Made by a program: the position numbers and the translations under genes. Below the pieces are notes generated by a model. That model worked only from the letters and a program-made list of their open reading frames with translations, ran no database searches and was not told the origin of the DNA. A stretch of 8,737 nucleotides of DNA. Origin: Dehalococcoidia bacterium (GTDB taxonomy: Bacteria; Chloroflexota; Dehalococcoidia; SZUA-161). The stretch is from positions 1-8,737 of the forward strand of contig SOKG01000182.1 of the NCBI GenBank assembly GCA_004376205.1, written 5' to 3'. The first letter of the stretch is position 1. Each line of letters begins with the position of its first letter. Below, one piece after another: positions 1 to 5,491 of the stretch.

Positions 1-709
1 CCATGATCCAGACCGGCTTTTTACTGAATGCCTTGGCTTTTTCCTCGCTGGCCAGGATCATAGCGCAGGCACCGTCCACGGGTACAGGCTTGGCCTCTTG
101 CACTCTAATGGGATCGCACAGCATCGTTGACCTGAGCACGTCTTCCACACTTAGGTTGTCGCAGCACATGGCGAAGGGGTTGTTCCCTGCGTTCTTGCGA
201 CTCTTCACAACCACCTTGGCGCACTGCTCAGGCGTTATCCCGTACTTAGTGGTGTACCTCATCGCCTGAAGGCCAGCGGCGGAGACCAAATCGAGCCCGA
301 CCCTTCTCTGATAGACTTGGTCCATGCCCACCCATTCTATCTGGTTCTTCTGGCACTGGGATTCCTTGTTGTATGAGAGCAGTAACACAGTGTCACAGTG
401 TCCCGAAAGAATCTGCATCGCGCCGTAGTAGACCGCCAGAGCACCGTCCGATGTAACCCTCTCGTCTTCCCTCTGATACGCACCCACTATGTAACCAAGA
501 AACATGTAAGCACCGGCAGGTCCGCTGAACAAGTCATAGCCTGCCGCTGTTGTGCAATCTATGCCGGTGCCGTCGGCTTTGAACTCGAGCCCGGTTTGCC
601 CCATCACATCCCGGGTCACATCGTACATCAGCTCGCCAGTGTGCAGGGTGGACTTTCTCTCCTCAAATTTGGTCTGGGCTACGGCAACTATACCGACCCT
701 TCCTGCCAT
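1..709 (-). CDS. Thiolase-fold (SCP2-thiolase-like) protein, N-terminal part, cut by the left window edge
   Basis: The reading frame is open from an ATG at 709 down to base 1 (236 full codons), so the C-terminal half lies outside the window. The start is fixed by a strong GGAGGTG ribosome site at 714-720, 4 nt upstream. The N-terminus (AGRVGIVAVAQTKFEER) is typical of the thiolase/SCP2-thiolase superfamily, and residues 97-117 (AMQILSG.CDTVLLLSYNKES) match the helix and strand that follow the active-site loop. Members condense or cleave acyl-CoA, or act as retro-aldolases with a DUF35 partner. Odd point: aligning by the ILSG helix puts Thr86 (in VTSDGALA) where the nucleophilic Cys normally sits. 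A Ltp2-like aldolase or a non-catalytic paralogue is therefore at least as likely as a true thiolase. The distal His and Cys active-site motifs are not visible here. It is transcribed divergently from the flavoenzyme pair. Family assignment is fairly sure; the reaction is unknown. Confidence 0.8.
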   Translation of the reverse strand, partial: MAGRVGIVAVAQTKFEERKSTLHTGELMYDVTRDVMGQTGLEFKADGTGIDCTTAAGYDLFSGPAGAYMFLGYIVGAYQREDERVTSDGALAVYYGAMQILSGHCDTVLLLSYNKESQCQKNQIEWVGMDQVYQRRVGLDLVSAAGLQAMRYTTKYGITPEQCAKVVVKSRKNAGNNPFAMCCDNLSVEDVLRSTMLCDPIRVQEAKPVPVDGACAMILASEEKAKAFSKKPVWIM

Positions 710-713
710 AAAG

Positions 714-720
714 CACCTCC
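714..720 (-). promoter_or_regulatory. Ribosome binding site of the thiolase-like gene
   Basis: On the minus strand GGAGGTG lies 4 nt before the ATG at 709-707. This near-perfect Shine-Dalgarno sequence decides the start. Confidence 0.8.
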
Positions 721-812
721 GTTTCTTAACTGGTATCAAATCTTTCGGCCAGCTAACGCGGAGCGCAAAAAAATACGCCCTATTGGCAAAGTAGCGTTAG
801 AACCAAGGCAAT

Positions 813-842
813 ATACTAAACCAATTCCAGTAGAGGTGTCAA
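813..842 (-). promoter_or_regulatory. Sigma70-type promoter for the thiolase-like gene
   Basis: On the minus strand a perfect -35 TTGACA (842-837) is followed after 18 bp by TAGTAT (818-813) as -10. Transcription would start near 806, giving a leader of about 95 nt. The leader holds a 7-bp inverted repeat (CTAACGC/GCGTTAG, 753-759 and 794-800). No other promoter-like pair of this quality faces left in the intergenic region. Confidence 0.6.
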
Positions 843-874
843 CTTTACCAGCACTACCACAGGGCGACTAAAAC

Positions 875-904
875 TAGCCATTGCTAAACGAACTCTGATA
901 TAAT
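875..904 (+). promoter_or_regulatory. Extended -10 promoter for the nfnAB-like genes
   Basis: A perfect TATAAT at 899-904 is preceded by TGA at 896-898, giving the extended -10 TGnTATAAT. A weak -35 (TAGCCA, 875-880; 4 of 6 consensus bases) lies 18 bp upstream. Transcription would start near 911, about 98 nt before the start codon. Confidence 0.55.
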
Positions 905-1008
905 AATATGTGGGAAAGCTAGAGCTAAGAGTGTGTGCAATGAGGGTGGAGAGGCTCTCTGCCTGAGGGCTTATCCGCCTGGTGTTTGTAGCGAAGCAGG
1001 GACGGAAT

Positions 1009-1845
1009 ATGTACCAAATCCTAGCGAGGGAAGACCTTACCCCTGAGATCCATCTATTCGAGATCGCTGCTCCGGAAGTTGCCCGAAAGGCACAGGCGGG
1101 GCAGTTTGTTGTCATCAGGGTAGATGAGAAAGGGGAACGCATCCCGCTGACCATCGCTGATTGGGATCGGGAAAAAGGCACGGTTACCGTTGTCTTCATG
1201 GAGGTGGGCAAGACGACTCGCAAGTTGGCGACCCTGAAGGCTGACGAATCCGTTGTTAGTTTCACTGGCCCCCTCGGCTTGCCAACCCACATCGAGAAGT
1301 TTGGCACGGTGGCCTGCGTCGCCGGCGGCTTCGCCATCGCCACCATTGTTCCCATTGCGCGGGCAATGAGAGCAGCAGGAAACAAGGTTATCTCGATAAT
1401 GGGCTTTCGCAACAAAGACATGGTGTTCTGGGAAGACCGACTGCGCAACGTCAGCGACGAGTTGATAGTGACCACCGACGACGGCTCATACGGACGCAAA
1501 GGTGTGGTTACCATCCCTTTAAAGGAGCTCCTTGAGGGAGATAAGAAGATCGATCGGGTAGTGGCTATCGGCCCCACCGTCATGATGAAGTTCAGCTCGC
1601 TGACCACCCAGCCGTTCGGGGTGAAGACCATTGTCAGCCTCAACCCGATCATGGTCGATGGCACGGGTATGTGTGGCGTCTGCCGGGTATCAATTGGCGG
1701 CATGACCAAGTTTACCTGTGTCGATGGCCCCGATTTCGATGGCCATCAGGTCGATTGGGACGAGCTTATGGCCCGACAACGCATCTATCTCGATGAGGAG
1801 AAGCGGTCTCTGGAGTTGTGGCAGCGAAGCCGCGGCAGGAGGTAG
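1009..1845 (+). CDS. nfnA: FAD/NAD-binding [2Fe-2S] oxidoreductase subunit (NfnA / SudB-like)
   Basis: This 278-residue protein matches the ferredoxin-NADP reductase-like small subunit of NADH-dependent reduced ferredoxin:NADP oxidoreductase (NfnAB) and its homologue sulfide dehydrogenase (SudBA). Residues 1-95 form the FAD-binding barrel, with the RIPLT motif at 44-48. Residues 100-200 form the nucleotide-binding domain, including GFRNKDMVFWED. The C-terminal VDGTGMCGVC (216-225) plus Cys237 supplies Cys222, Cys225 and Cys237, with Asp217 as candidate fourth [2Fe-2S] ligand, as known for NfnA. I chose ATG 1009 because the family begins MYxIL; an in-frame GTG at 982 would add nine residues unlike the family. 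The ribosome site is weak (AGGGACGG). Odd point: the glycine-rich nucleotide loop, usually GGGxGxAP, reads AGGFAIAT here (105-112). It lies 6 nt before its partner gene and is presumably co-transcribed from the promoter at 875-904. Nfn and Sud activities cannot be told apart from sequence alone. Confidence 0.85.
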   Translation: MYQILAREDLTPEIHLFEIAAPEVARKAQAGQFVVIRVDEKGERIPLTIADWDREKGTVTVVFMEVGKTTRKLATLKADESVVSFTGPLGLPTHIEKFGTVACVAGGFAIATIVPIARAMRAAGNKVISIMGFRNKDMVFWEDRLRNVSDELIVTTDDGSYGRKGVVTIPLKELLEGDKKIDRVVAIGPTVMMKFSSLTTQPFGVKTIVSLNPIMVDGTGMCGVCRVSIGGMTKFTCVDGPDFDGHQVDWDELMARQRIYLDEEKRSLELWQRSRGRR

Positions 1846-1851
1846 GAACCT

Positions 1852-3246
1852 GTGGCGAAACTGGACCTAAACCGGGTGTCTATGCCCAAGCAGAAGCCCA
1901 AGGCGCGGGCCAAGAATTTCAACGAGGTGGCGTTGGGATACACGGAGGAGCACGCACTGGCTGAGGCCAACCGCTGCATTCAGTGTAAGAAGCGTTCCTG
2001 TGTTGACGGTTGCCCTGTGGTAGTAGACATCCCGGAATTCATTTTGGCACTGCGAGAAGGCAACATGCCCGAGGCTGCAAAGGTGCTCAAGAGCAAGAAC
2101 GCCCTGCCCGGCATCTGTGGTCGAGTTTGTCCCCAGGAGACACAGTGCGAGGAAGTATGTTCCCTGGCCAAGAAGGGCGCCCCCATAGCAATCGGCCGAC
2201 TGGAACGCTATGTTGCCGACTGGGAACTTAACCATCAAACCGACTCCAATCCGGAGGTCGCTCCAGCAGCTGGCAAGAGGGTAGCCGTAGTCGGTTCGGG
2301 GCCAGCGGGGCTTACTGTAGCCGCCGACCTGGCAATGCGGGGGCACAAGGTCACCATATTTGAGGCGCTGCATGTCGCCGGTGGAGTGTTGATGTACGGC
2401 ATCCCTGAGTTCAGGATGCCCAAGAACATTGTCCAGGCTGAGGTAGATTATGTGAAGTCCCTGGGGGTGGAGATAAAGCTGGACTCGGTAATTGGCAAGA
2501 TATCGACAGTTGATGAGCTTCTGCAAGAGGGTTACGACGCAGTTTTCCTGGGAACAGGTGCGGGATTGCCCATGTTCCTAAATATTCCCGGCGAGAACTA
2601 CAACGGGATCTACTCCTCTAATGAATTCCTCACCCGAACCAACCTGATGAAGGCCTATCTCTTCCCCGAGTACGACACACCAATCAAGGCAGGCAAGAGG
2701 GTTGCCGTGATCGGTGGCGGAAACGTGGCTATGGACGCCGCCAGGTGTGCTCTCAGGCTTGGCGCTGGCAAGGTCTACATTGTATATCGGCGCTCCCGAG
2801 CCGAGATGCCAGCGCGGTTGGAGGAGATCGAGAACGCCGAGGAGGAAGGCGTCATCTTCAAGCTGCTCACGAACCCGGTGAGGTTCCTGGGCAATGACCA
2901 GGGCTGGGTCACCGCTATGGAATGTGTTGAGATGGAGCTTGGTGAGCCCGATGAAAGTGGGCGCCGCCGCCCTGTCACCAAGGAGGGCAGCGAGTTTACC
3001 ATGGAGGTCGACACCGTGGTCGTGGCTTTGGGCACCACACCCAACCCCCTGGTGCCCACTACTACCAAAGGTCTGGATACCACCAAGAAAGGCACGGTTG
3101 TTGCCGATGAGGAAACGGGCGAGACCACCAAGCCCGGCGTTTGGGCCGGCGGAGACATAGTTACCGGCGCCGCCACGGTGATCAGCGCCATGGGCGCAGC
3201 CAAGAGGGCTGCCGCCTCTATCGACACCTACCTCAGGGGTCAATGA
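1852..3246 (+). CDS. nfnB: GltD-like flavoprotein with two iron-sulfur motifs (NfnB / SudA-like)
   Basis: This is the 464-residue large subunit partner of the preceding gene, homologous to the glutamate synthase small chain (GltD) and to NfnB/SudA. Two Cys4 motifs near the N-terminus (Cys42, 45, 50, 54 and Cys89, 93, 99, 103) should bind two [4Fe-4S] clusters. A Rossmann FAD site follows (VAVVGSGPAG, 144-153). A second dinucleotide site for NADP(H) is at VAVIGGGNVAMDAA (284-297), followed by the basic VYRRS (311-315). The closing FAD motif WAGGDIVTGAATVISAMG lies near the end. Start is GTG 1852, supported by AGGAGG at 1837-1842, which overlaps the end of the upstream gene. With NfnA it would bifurcate electrons between ferredoxin, NADH and NADPH, or oxidise/reduce sulfur species in the SudAB interpretation. 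It is not the beta chain of a local glutamate synthase, because no large GltB-type subunit is present. All expected motifs are intact. Confidence 0.88.
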   Translation: MAKLDLNRVSMPKQKPKARAKNFNEVALGYTEEHALAEANRCIQCKKRSCVDGCPVVVDIPEFILALREGNMPEAAKVLKSKNALPGICGRVCPQETQCEEVCSLAKKGAPIAIGRLERYVADWELNHQTDSNPEVAPAAGKRVAVVGSGPAGLTVAADLAMRGHKVTIFEALHVAGGVLMYGIPEFRMPKNIVQAEVDYVKSLGVEIKLDSVIGKISTVDELLQEGYDAVFLGTGAGLPMFLNIPGENYNGIYSSNEFLTRTNLMKAYLFPEYDTPIKAGKRVAVIGGGNVAMDAARCALRLGAGKVYIVYRRSRAEMPARLEEIENAEEEGVIFKLLTNPVRFLGNDQGWVTAMECVEMELGEPDESGRRRPVTKEGSEFTMEVDTVVVALGTTPNPLVPTTTKGLDTTKKGTVVADEETGETTKPGVWAGGDIVTGAATVISAMGAAKRAAASIDTYLRGQ

Positions 3247-3250
3247 CTGC

Positions 3251-3279
3251 TTGACACGGACCCTGTCCCCCGGTAAACT
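3251..3279 (+). promoter_or_regulatory. Probable arsR promoter
   Basis: A perfect TTGACA (3251-3256) starts 4 bp after the nfnB stop. At a 17-bp spacing the -10 would be TAAACT (3274-3279). A perfect TATAAT at 3279-3284 is also present, but 22 bp from the -35, which is long. Either choice puts the transcription start at or in the palindrome at 3287-3300, as expected for repression by ArsR. Confidence 0.5.
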
Positions 3280-3286
3280 ATAATCC

Positions 3287-3300
3287 TATATGCGCATATA
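3287..3300 (+). promoter_or_regulatory. ArsR operator candidate 1 (perfect 14-bp palindrome)
   Basis: TATATGCGCATATA is a perfect palindrome just downstream of the -10 and 24 bp before the arsR start. ArsR-family repressors bind AT-rich inverted repeats at this position in their own promoters. The same half-site TATATGCG recurs upstream of the permease at 3705-3712. Confidence 0.6.
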
Positions 3301-3323
3301 AGCAAACAGCTCGAGGTTTGACT

Positions 3324-3677
3324 ATGCGTGAGTTGGTTAGAGCCTTCAAGGCCCTGTCGGACGAGACCAGGCTGAGGATCCTGAACCTGCTCCTGGAGAG
3401 GGAGTGCTGCGTCTGCGAGGTGATGCAGGCGCTGGACATCTCCCAGACCAGGGCTTCGCGTAACCTGAGTGCCTTGTACGACGCCGGTTTCCTCAAGCTG
3501 AGGAAGGACGGCCTGTGGTCTCTGTACTCGATAGATCGAGAGGGAATGGGAGAACACTTCTCCGATCTGGTCGAGGCTGTGAGGAAAGCGCTGGAGGGCA
3601 ATGAGGCGGTGACCCTGGACAGGGAGCGCCTCAAGAAAGCTGAGCGCGTCGGGCCTGGCTGCGTCCGCAGACGATGA
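3324..3677 (+). CDS. arsR: ArsR-family arsenite-responsive repressor
   Basis: This 117-residue winged-helix protein has the ArsR pattern: FKALSDETRLRILNLLL (8-24), then the metal-site helix ECCVCEVMQALDISQTRASRNL (27-48) and the wing around LRKDGLWSLYSI (59-70). In E. coli-type ArsR, cysteines in ELCVCDLC at the start of the DNA-binding helix bind As(III). Here Cys29 and Cys31 match the first two, the third is replaced by Met34, and an extra Cys28 plus a C-terminal Cys113 are available instead. ATG 3324 is chosen because CGAGGT (3312-3317) sits 6 nt upstream; a TTG two codons earlier is possible. It leads the ars operon and should repress it by binding 3287-3300, and perhaps 3705-3726, until As(III) or Sb(III) binds. 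Confidence 0.9.
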   Translation: MRELVRAFKALSDETRLRILNLLLERECCVCEVMQALDISQTRASRNLSALYDAGFLKLRKDGLWSLYSIDREGMGEHFSDLVEAVRKALEGNEAVTLDRERLKKAERVGPGCVRRR

Positions 3678-3696
3678 AGTAACGCTTCTTTTTTTT
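3676..3696 (+). terminator. Weak hairpin plus T-run after arsR (partial terminator or attenuator)
   Basis: GAAG-TAACG-CTTC (3676-3688) overlaps the arsR stop codon and is followed by eight T (3689-3696). The stem is only 4 bp, so it would at most reduce transcription into the permease and downstream genes. Confidence 0.35.
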
Positions 3697-3704
3697 GCAT
3701 GACA

Positions 3705-3726
3705 TATATGCGTTAGTGCGCATTTA
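3705..3726 (+). promoter_or_regulatory. ArsR operator candidate 2 (interrupted inverted repeat)
   Basis: TATATGCG, a 6-bp spacer, then CGCATTTA: a 7-of-8 inverted repeat 17 bp before the permease start. The left half is identical to the half-site at 3287. It suggests separate control of the permease-to-acr3 genes, although I see no convincing -35/-10 pair here. Confidence 0.45.
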
Positions 3727-3743
3727 GGGGAGAAGCTAAGAGC

Positions 3744-4781
3744 ATGGAGACTTTTGTTGAGCTTCTGCATGGCGGCGTTGACGGCCTGCTGGAATACCTA
3801 TCTGCCCATGTACTCACCTGCCTGGTGCCCGCCTTCTTCATAGCCGGCGCCATCGCCGTATTCATATCTCAGGCGGCGGTTCTCAAGTACTTTGGCCCCC
3901 AGGCGAAGAGAGTGCTGTCCTACAGCGTGGCCTCGGTATCGGGATCGATTCTGGCAGTATGCTCCTGCACTGTACTCCCCCTCTTCGGCGGTATCTATAC
4001 GAGAGGCGCCGGGCTGGGGCCTGCCGTCGCGGTCCTCTATTCCGGCCCTGCAATCAATGTCCTCGCCATTGTCTACTCGGCCAGGCTACTGGGATACGAC
4101 ATGGGGGCTGCCCGTGCCATTGGTGCTATTGCCTTCGCCGCCGGCATCGGCCTCATCATGGCCTCTATCTACCGAAAAGAGGAGGCTCAAAAGGACTCAG
4201 AGGCCTTCGCCATGCTGGGCGCTGATCCAGAGGGCACGAGCCTGTGGCAGCAGGGGGTCTTCTTCGGCACGCTGGTGGGCATCCTGGTCTCGGCTGCCTC
4301 CAAGAACTGGATTGCCACCGGCATCCTGCTGCTCATTCTGGCCATCATCCTGTGGCGCTGGTTTACGAAGGGCGAGCTGAAGCTATGGATGAAGGAGACT
4401 CTCCATTTCGTTAGGCTTATCGCTCCCTGGCTCTTGGTCGGAGTATTCGCAGCCGGCATCATCGCCGTTGCCGTTCCGGAGTCTGTGGTTACGTCGTATG
4501 TGGGCGGTAACAGGCTGCTGGCCAACTTCATTGCCTCTTTCCTGGGCTCATTGATGTATTTCGCTACTCTCACCGAGGTCCCCATCATCAGGGCCTTCAT
4601 GGACCTGGGCATGGGAAAGGGCCCTGCACTGGCGCTTCTCCTGGCAGGGCCTGCCCTCTCCCTGCCCAACATGCTGGTCATCCGCAGCATCCTGGGAACC
4701 AAGAAGACTTTAACCTATGTTGCCCTGGTGGTCGTCATGGCCACCTTCTCAGGATATATATTTGGACTGGTAACACAATAA
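3744..4781 (+). CDS. ArsP-like permease (DUF318 / PF03773 family)
   Basis: This 345-residue integral membrane protein has about eight to nine hydrophobic segments. The family signature is CSCTVLPLFGGIYTRG (73-88), followed by LGPAVAVLYSGPAINVLAIV (91-110). A related stretch, GPALALLLAGPALSLPNMLVI (293-313), shows the internal duplication of the family. A charged cytoplasmic loop (about 143-170) separates the halves. ArsP, the characterised member, exports trivalent organoarsenicals; other relatives are uncharacterised permeases, often beside small thioredoxin-like proteins as here. Cys73 and Cys75 are candidates for binding soft metals. The start ATG is preceded by AGGGGAG (3726-3732) at a somewhat long 11-nt spacing. 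It is the second gene of the ars operon, 66 nt after arsR and 20 nt before the thioredoxin-like gene. The permease family is secure; the substrate is inferred from context. Confidence 0.82.
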   Translation: METFVELLHGGVDGLLEYLSAHVLTCLVPAFFIAGAIAVFISQAAVLKYFGPQAKRVLSYSVASVSGSILAVCSCTVLPLFGGIYTRGAGLGPAVAVLYSGPAINVLAIVYSARLLGYDMGAARAIGAIAFAAGIGLIMASIYRKEEAQKDSEAFAMLGADPEGTSLWQQGVFFGTLVGILVSAASKNWIATGILLLILAIILWRWFTKGELKLWMKETLHFVRLIAPWLLVGVFAAGIIAVAVPESVVTSYVGGNRLLANFIASFLGSLMYFATLTEVPIIRAFMDLGMGKGPALALLLAGPALSLPNMLVIRSILGTKKTLTYVALVVVMATFSGYIFGLVTQ

Positions 4782-4801
4782 ACCAAAGAGGAGGAGAAGA
4801 G

Positions 4802-5065
4802 ATGAAAATCAAGGTTCTCGGGCCTGGATGTGCCAGGTGTCACCAGGTAGAGCAAACAACCAGGGAAGTGGTAAAGGAGCTTGGGATTGATGCCAACATC
4901 GAAGAGGTCAAGGACATCAAGAAGATAATGGAATACCCTGTCCTTACCACTCCGGGTCTTGTGGTGAACGAGGAGCTGGTCTGCTCCGGGCGTATCCCCA
5001 CCAAGGCAGAGGTGACACGGTTTATTATCAATGCTCAGGATAAAGAGGAAAAGTCTAAGAAGTAG
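4802..5065 (+). CDS. Small thioredoxin-like redox protein (redox-active disulfide protein 2 family)
   Basis: This 87-residue protein resembles the MTH895/TM0996 group of minimal thioredoxins. It has an active-site CxxC at Cys10-Ala-Arg-Cys13 right after the first strand (KIKVLGPG), the cis-proline region TTPGLVVN (49-56) and a third Cys at 61 (ELVCSGRIPT). The C-terminus is Lys/Glu-rich. A strong ribosome site (GGAGGAG, 4790-4796) precedes the ATG. There is no signal peptide, so it acts in the cytoplasm. Such genes often sit beside DUF318 permeases, and in this operon a reductant is also needed to re-reduce the ArsC disulfide. Both roles are inference. The fold assignment is firm. Confidence 0.85.
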   Translation: MKIKVLGPGCARCHQVEQTTREVVKELGIDANIEEVKDIKKIMEYPVLTTPGLVVNEELVCSGRIPTKAEVTRFIINAQDKEEKSKK

Positions 5066-5095
5066 AGAGCCAGATCCCCTCGAAGTACCGGAGGA

Positions 5096-5102
5096 AAGGA
5101 GG
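5096..5102 (+). promoter_or_regulatory. Ribosome binding site of the CMD-family gene
   Basis: AAGGAGG lies 8 nt before ATG 5111 in the 45-nt gap after the thioredoxin-like gene, and a second purine block (GGAGGAA) lies just upstream. Confidence 0.6.
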
Positions 5103-5110
5103 CGCTTTTC

Positions 5111-5491
5111 ATGGAAGAAAAGAAGCCAACCCTGGAGCAGGTCTTGCAAATGATGGCGGAGAACCTGGGCGAGGAGCCCAGGCCCATGGTGCTCATGTCC
5201 AAGGTCCTTCCCGGGTGGATACCCAGGCAGGCCCAGGAGCGCAAGTTTGTCTTCGACCTGCCCAACATCCCGGCTAAATACAAGCACCTGATTATGATCG
5301 CAGTGGCAGCCGCTGTTTCCAGTCACCTGTGCACCGAGACCTTCATCAAAATTGCGAAGCGTTCTGGCGTGGGCAAGGAGGAGATAGGAGAGGCCATCAT
5401 AGCGGCGCGCTTTGCCCTGGCCTCCACAGTCTTTGCCGCAGCTACGGAAGGACTGGAATACCTGACAAGAGAAAAGGAGGGAGCTGGATGA
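5111..5491 (+). CDS. Carboxymuconolactone decarboxylase (AhpD-like) family protein without the CxxC
   Basis: This 126-residue alpha-helical protein has the CMD/AhpD pattern: KYKHLIMIAVAAAVSSHLC (56-74) followed by IAKRSGVGKEEIGEAIIAARFA (81-102). AhpD-type members are peroxidases or disulfide reductases using CxxCxxxH. Here the triad reads Ser71-His-Leu-Cys74 with Phe78 at the His position, so only the second Cys is kept and the proton-relay His is lost. Redox activity of the AhpD kind is therefore unlikely. The N-terminal 40 residues (with LPGWIPRQAQERKFVFDLP) are an extension typical of decarboxylase-like or unassigned subfamilies. Its stop overlaps the arsC start (ATGA, 4 bp), which implies translational coupling with arsenate reductase. 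Binding of an arsenical through the lone Cys, or a structural role, is only a guess. Confidence 0.75.
   Translation: MEEKKPTLEQVLQMMAENLGEEPRPMVLMSKVLPGWIPRQAQERKFVFDLPNIPAKYKHLIMIAVAAAVSSHLCTETFIKIAKRSGVGKEEIGEAIIAARFALASTVFAAATEGLEYLTREKEGAG

Larger units (their letters stand above)
710..1008. other. Divergent intergenic region
   Basis: This roughly 300-bp stretch between the divergent thiolase-like and nfnA-like genes is AT-rich compared with both. It contains the leftward promoter (813-842), the rightward extended -10 promoter (875-904) and the leader regions of both genes. The leader from about 911 to 1008 has only short self-complementary bits (for example GAGA-GGC-TCTC at 949-959). 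I recognise no riboswitch, small RNA or coding sequence in it. Open frames crossing it lack ribosome sites and overlap the thiolase-like gene. Confidence 0.6.

Noticed and set aside
398..871. Plus-strand open frame of 157 codons over the thiolase-like gene and its leader
   Set aside because: It overlaps the thiolase-like gene in antisense, has no ribosome site, and its protein looks like no family.
881..904. TTGCTA (881-886) as the -35 for the TATAAT at 899
   Set aside because: The spacing is only 12 bp. The extended -10 with TAGCCA at 875 is a better fit.
816..1709. A 297-codon open frame on the minus strand opposite nfnA
   Set aside because: It is antisense to a gene with clear FAD and [2Fe-2S] motifs, shows no recognisable domain, and is best explained as a shadow of the codon bias of the real gene.
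1867..3243. Two long minus-strand open frames opposite nfnB (1867-2526 and 2578-3243)
   Set aside because: They are antisense shadows. The plus-strand frame has all the iron-sulfur and Rossmann motifs.
3258..3268. GGAC-CCT-GTCC as a terminator for nfnB
   Set aside because: The stem is 4 bp with no T-run and lies in the spacer of the arsR promoter.
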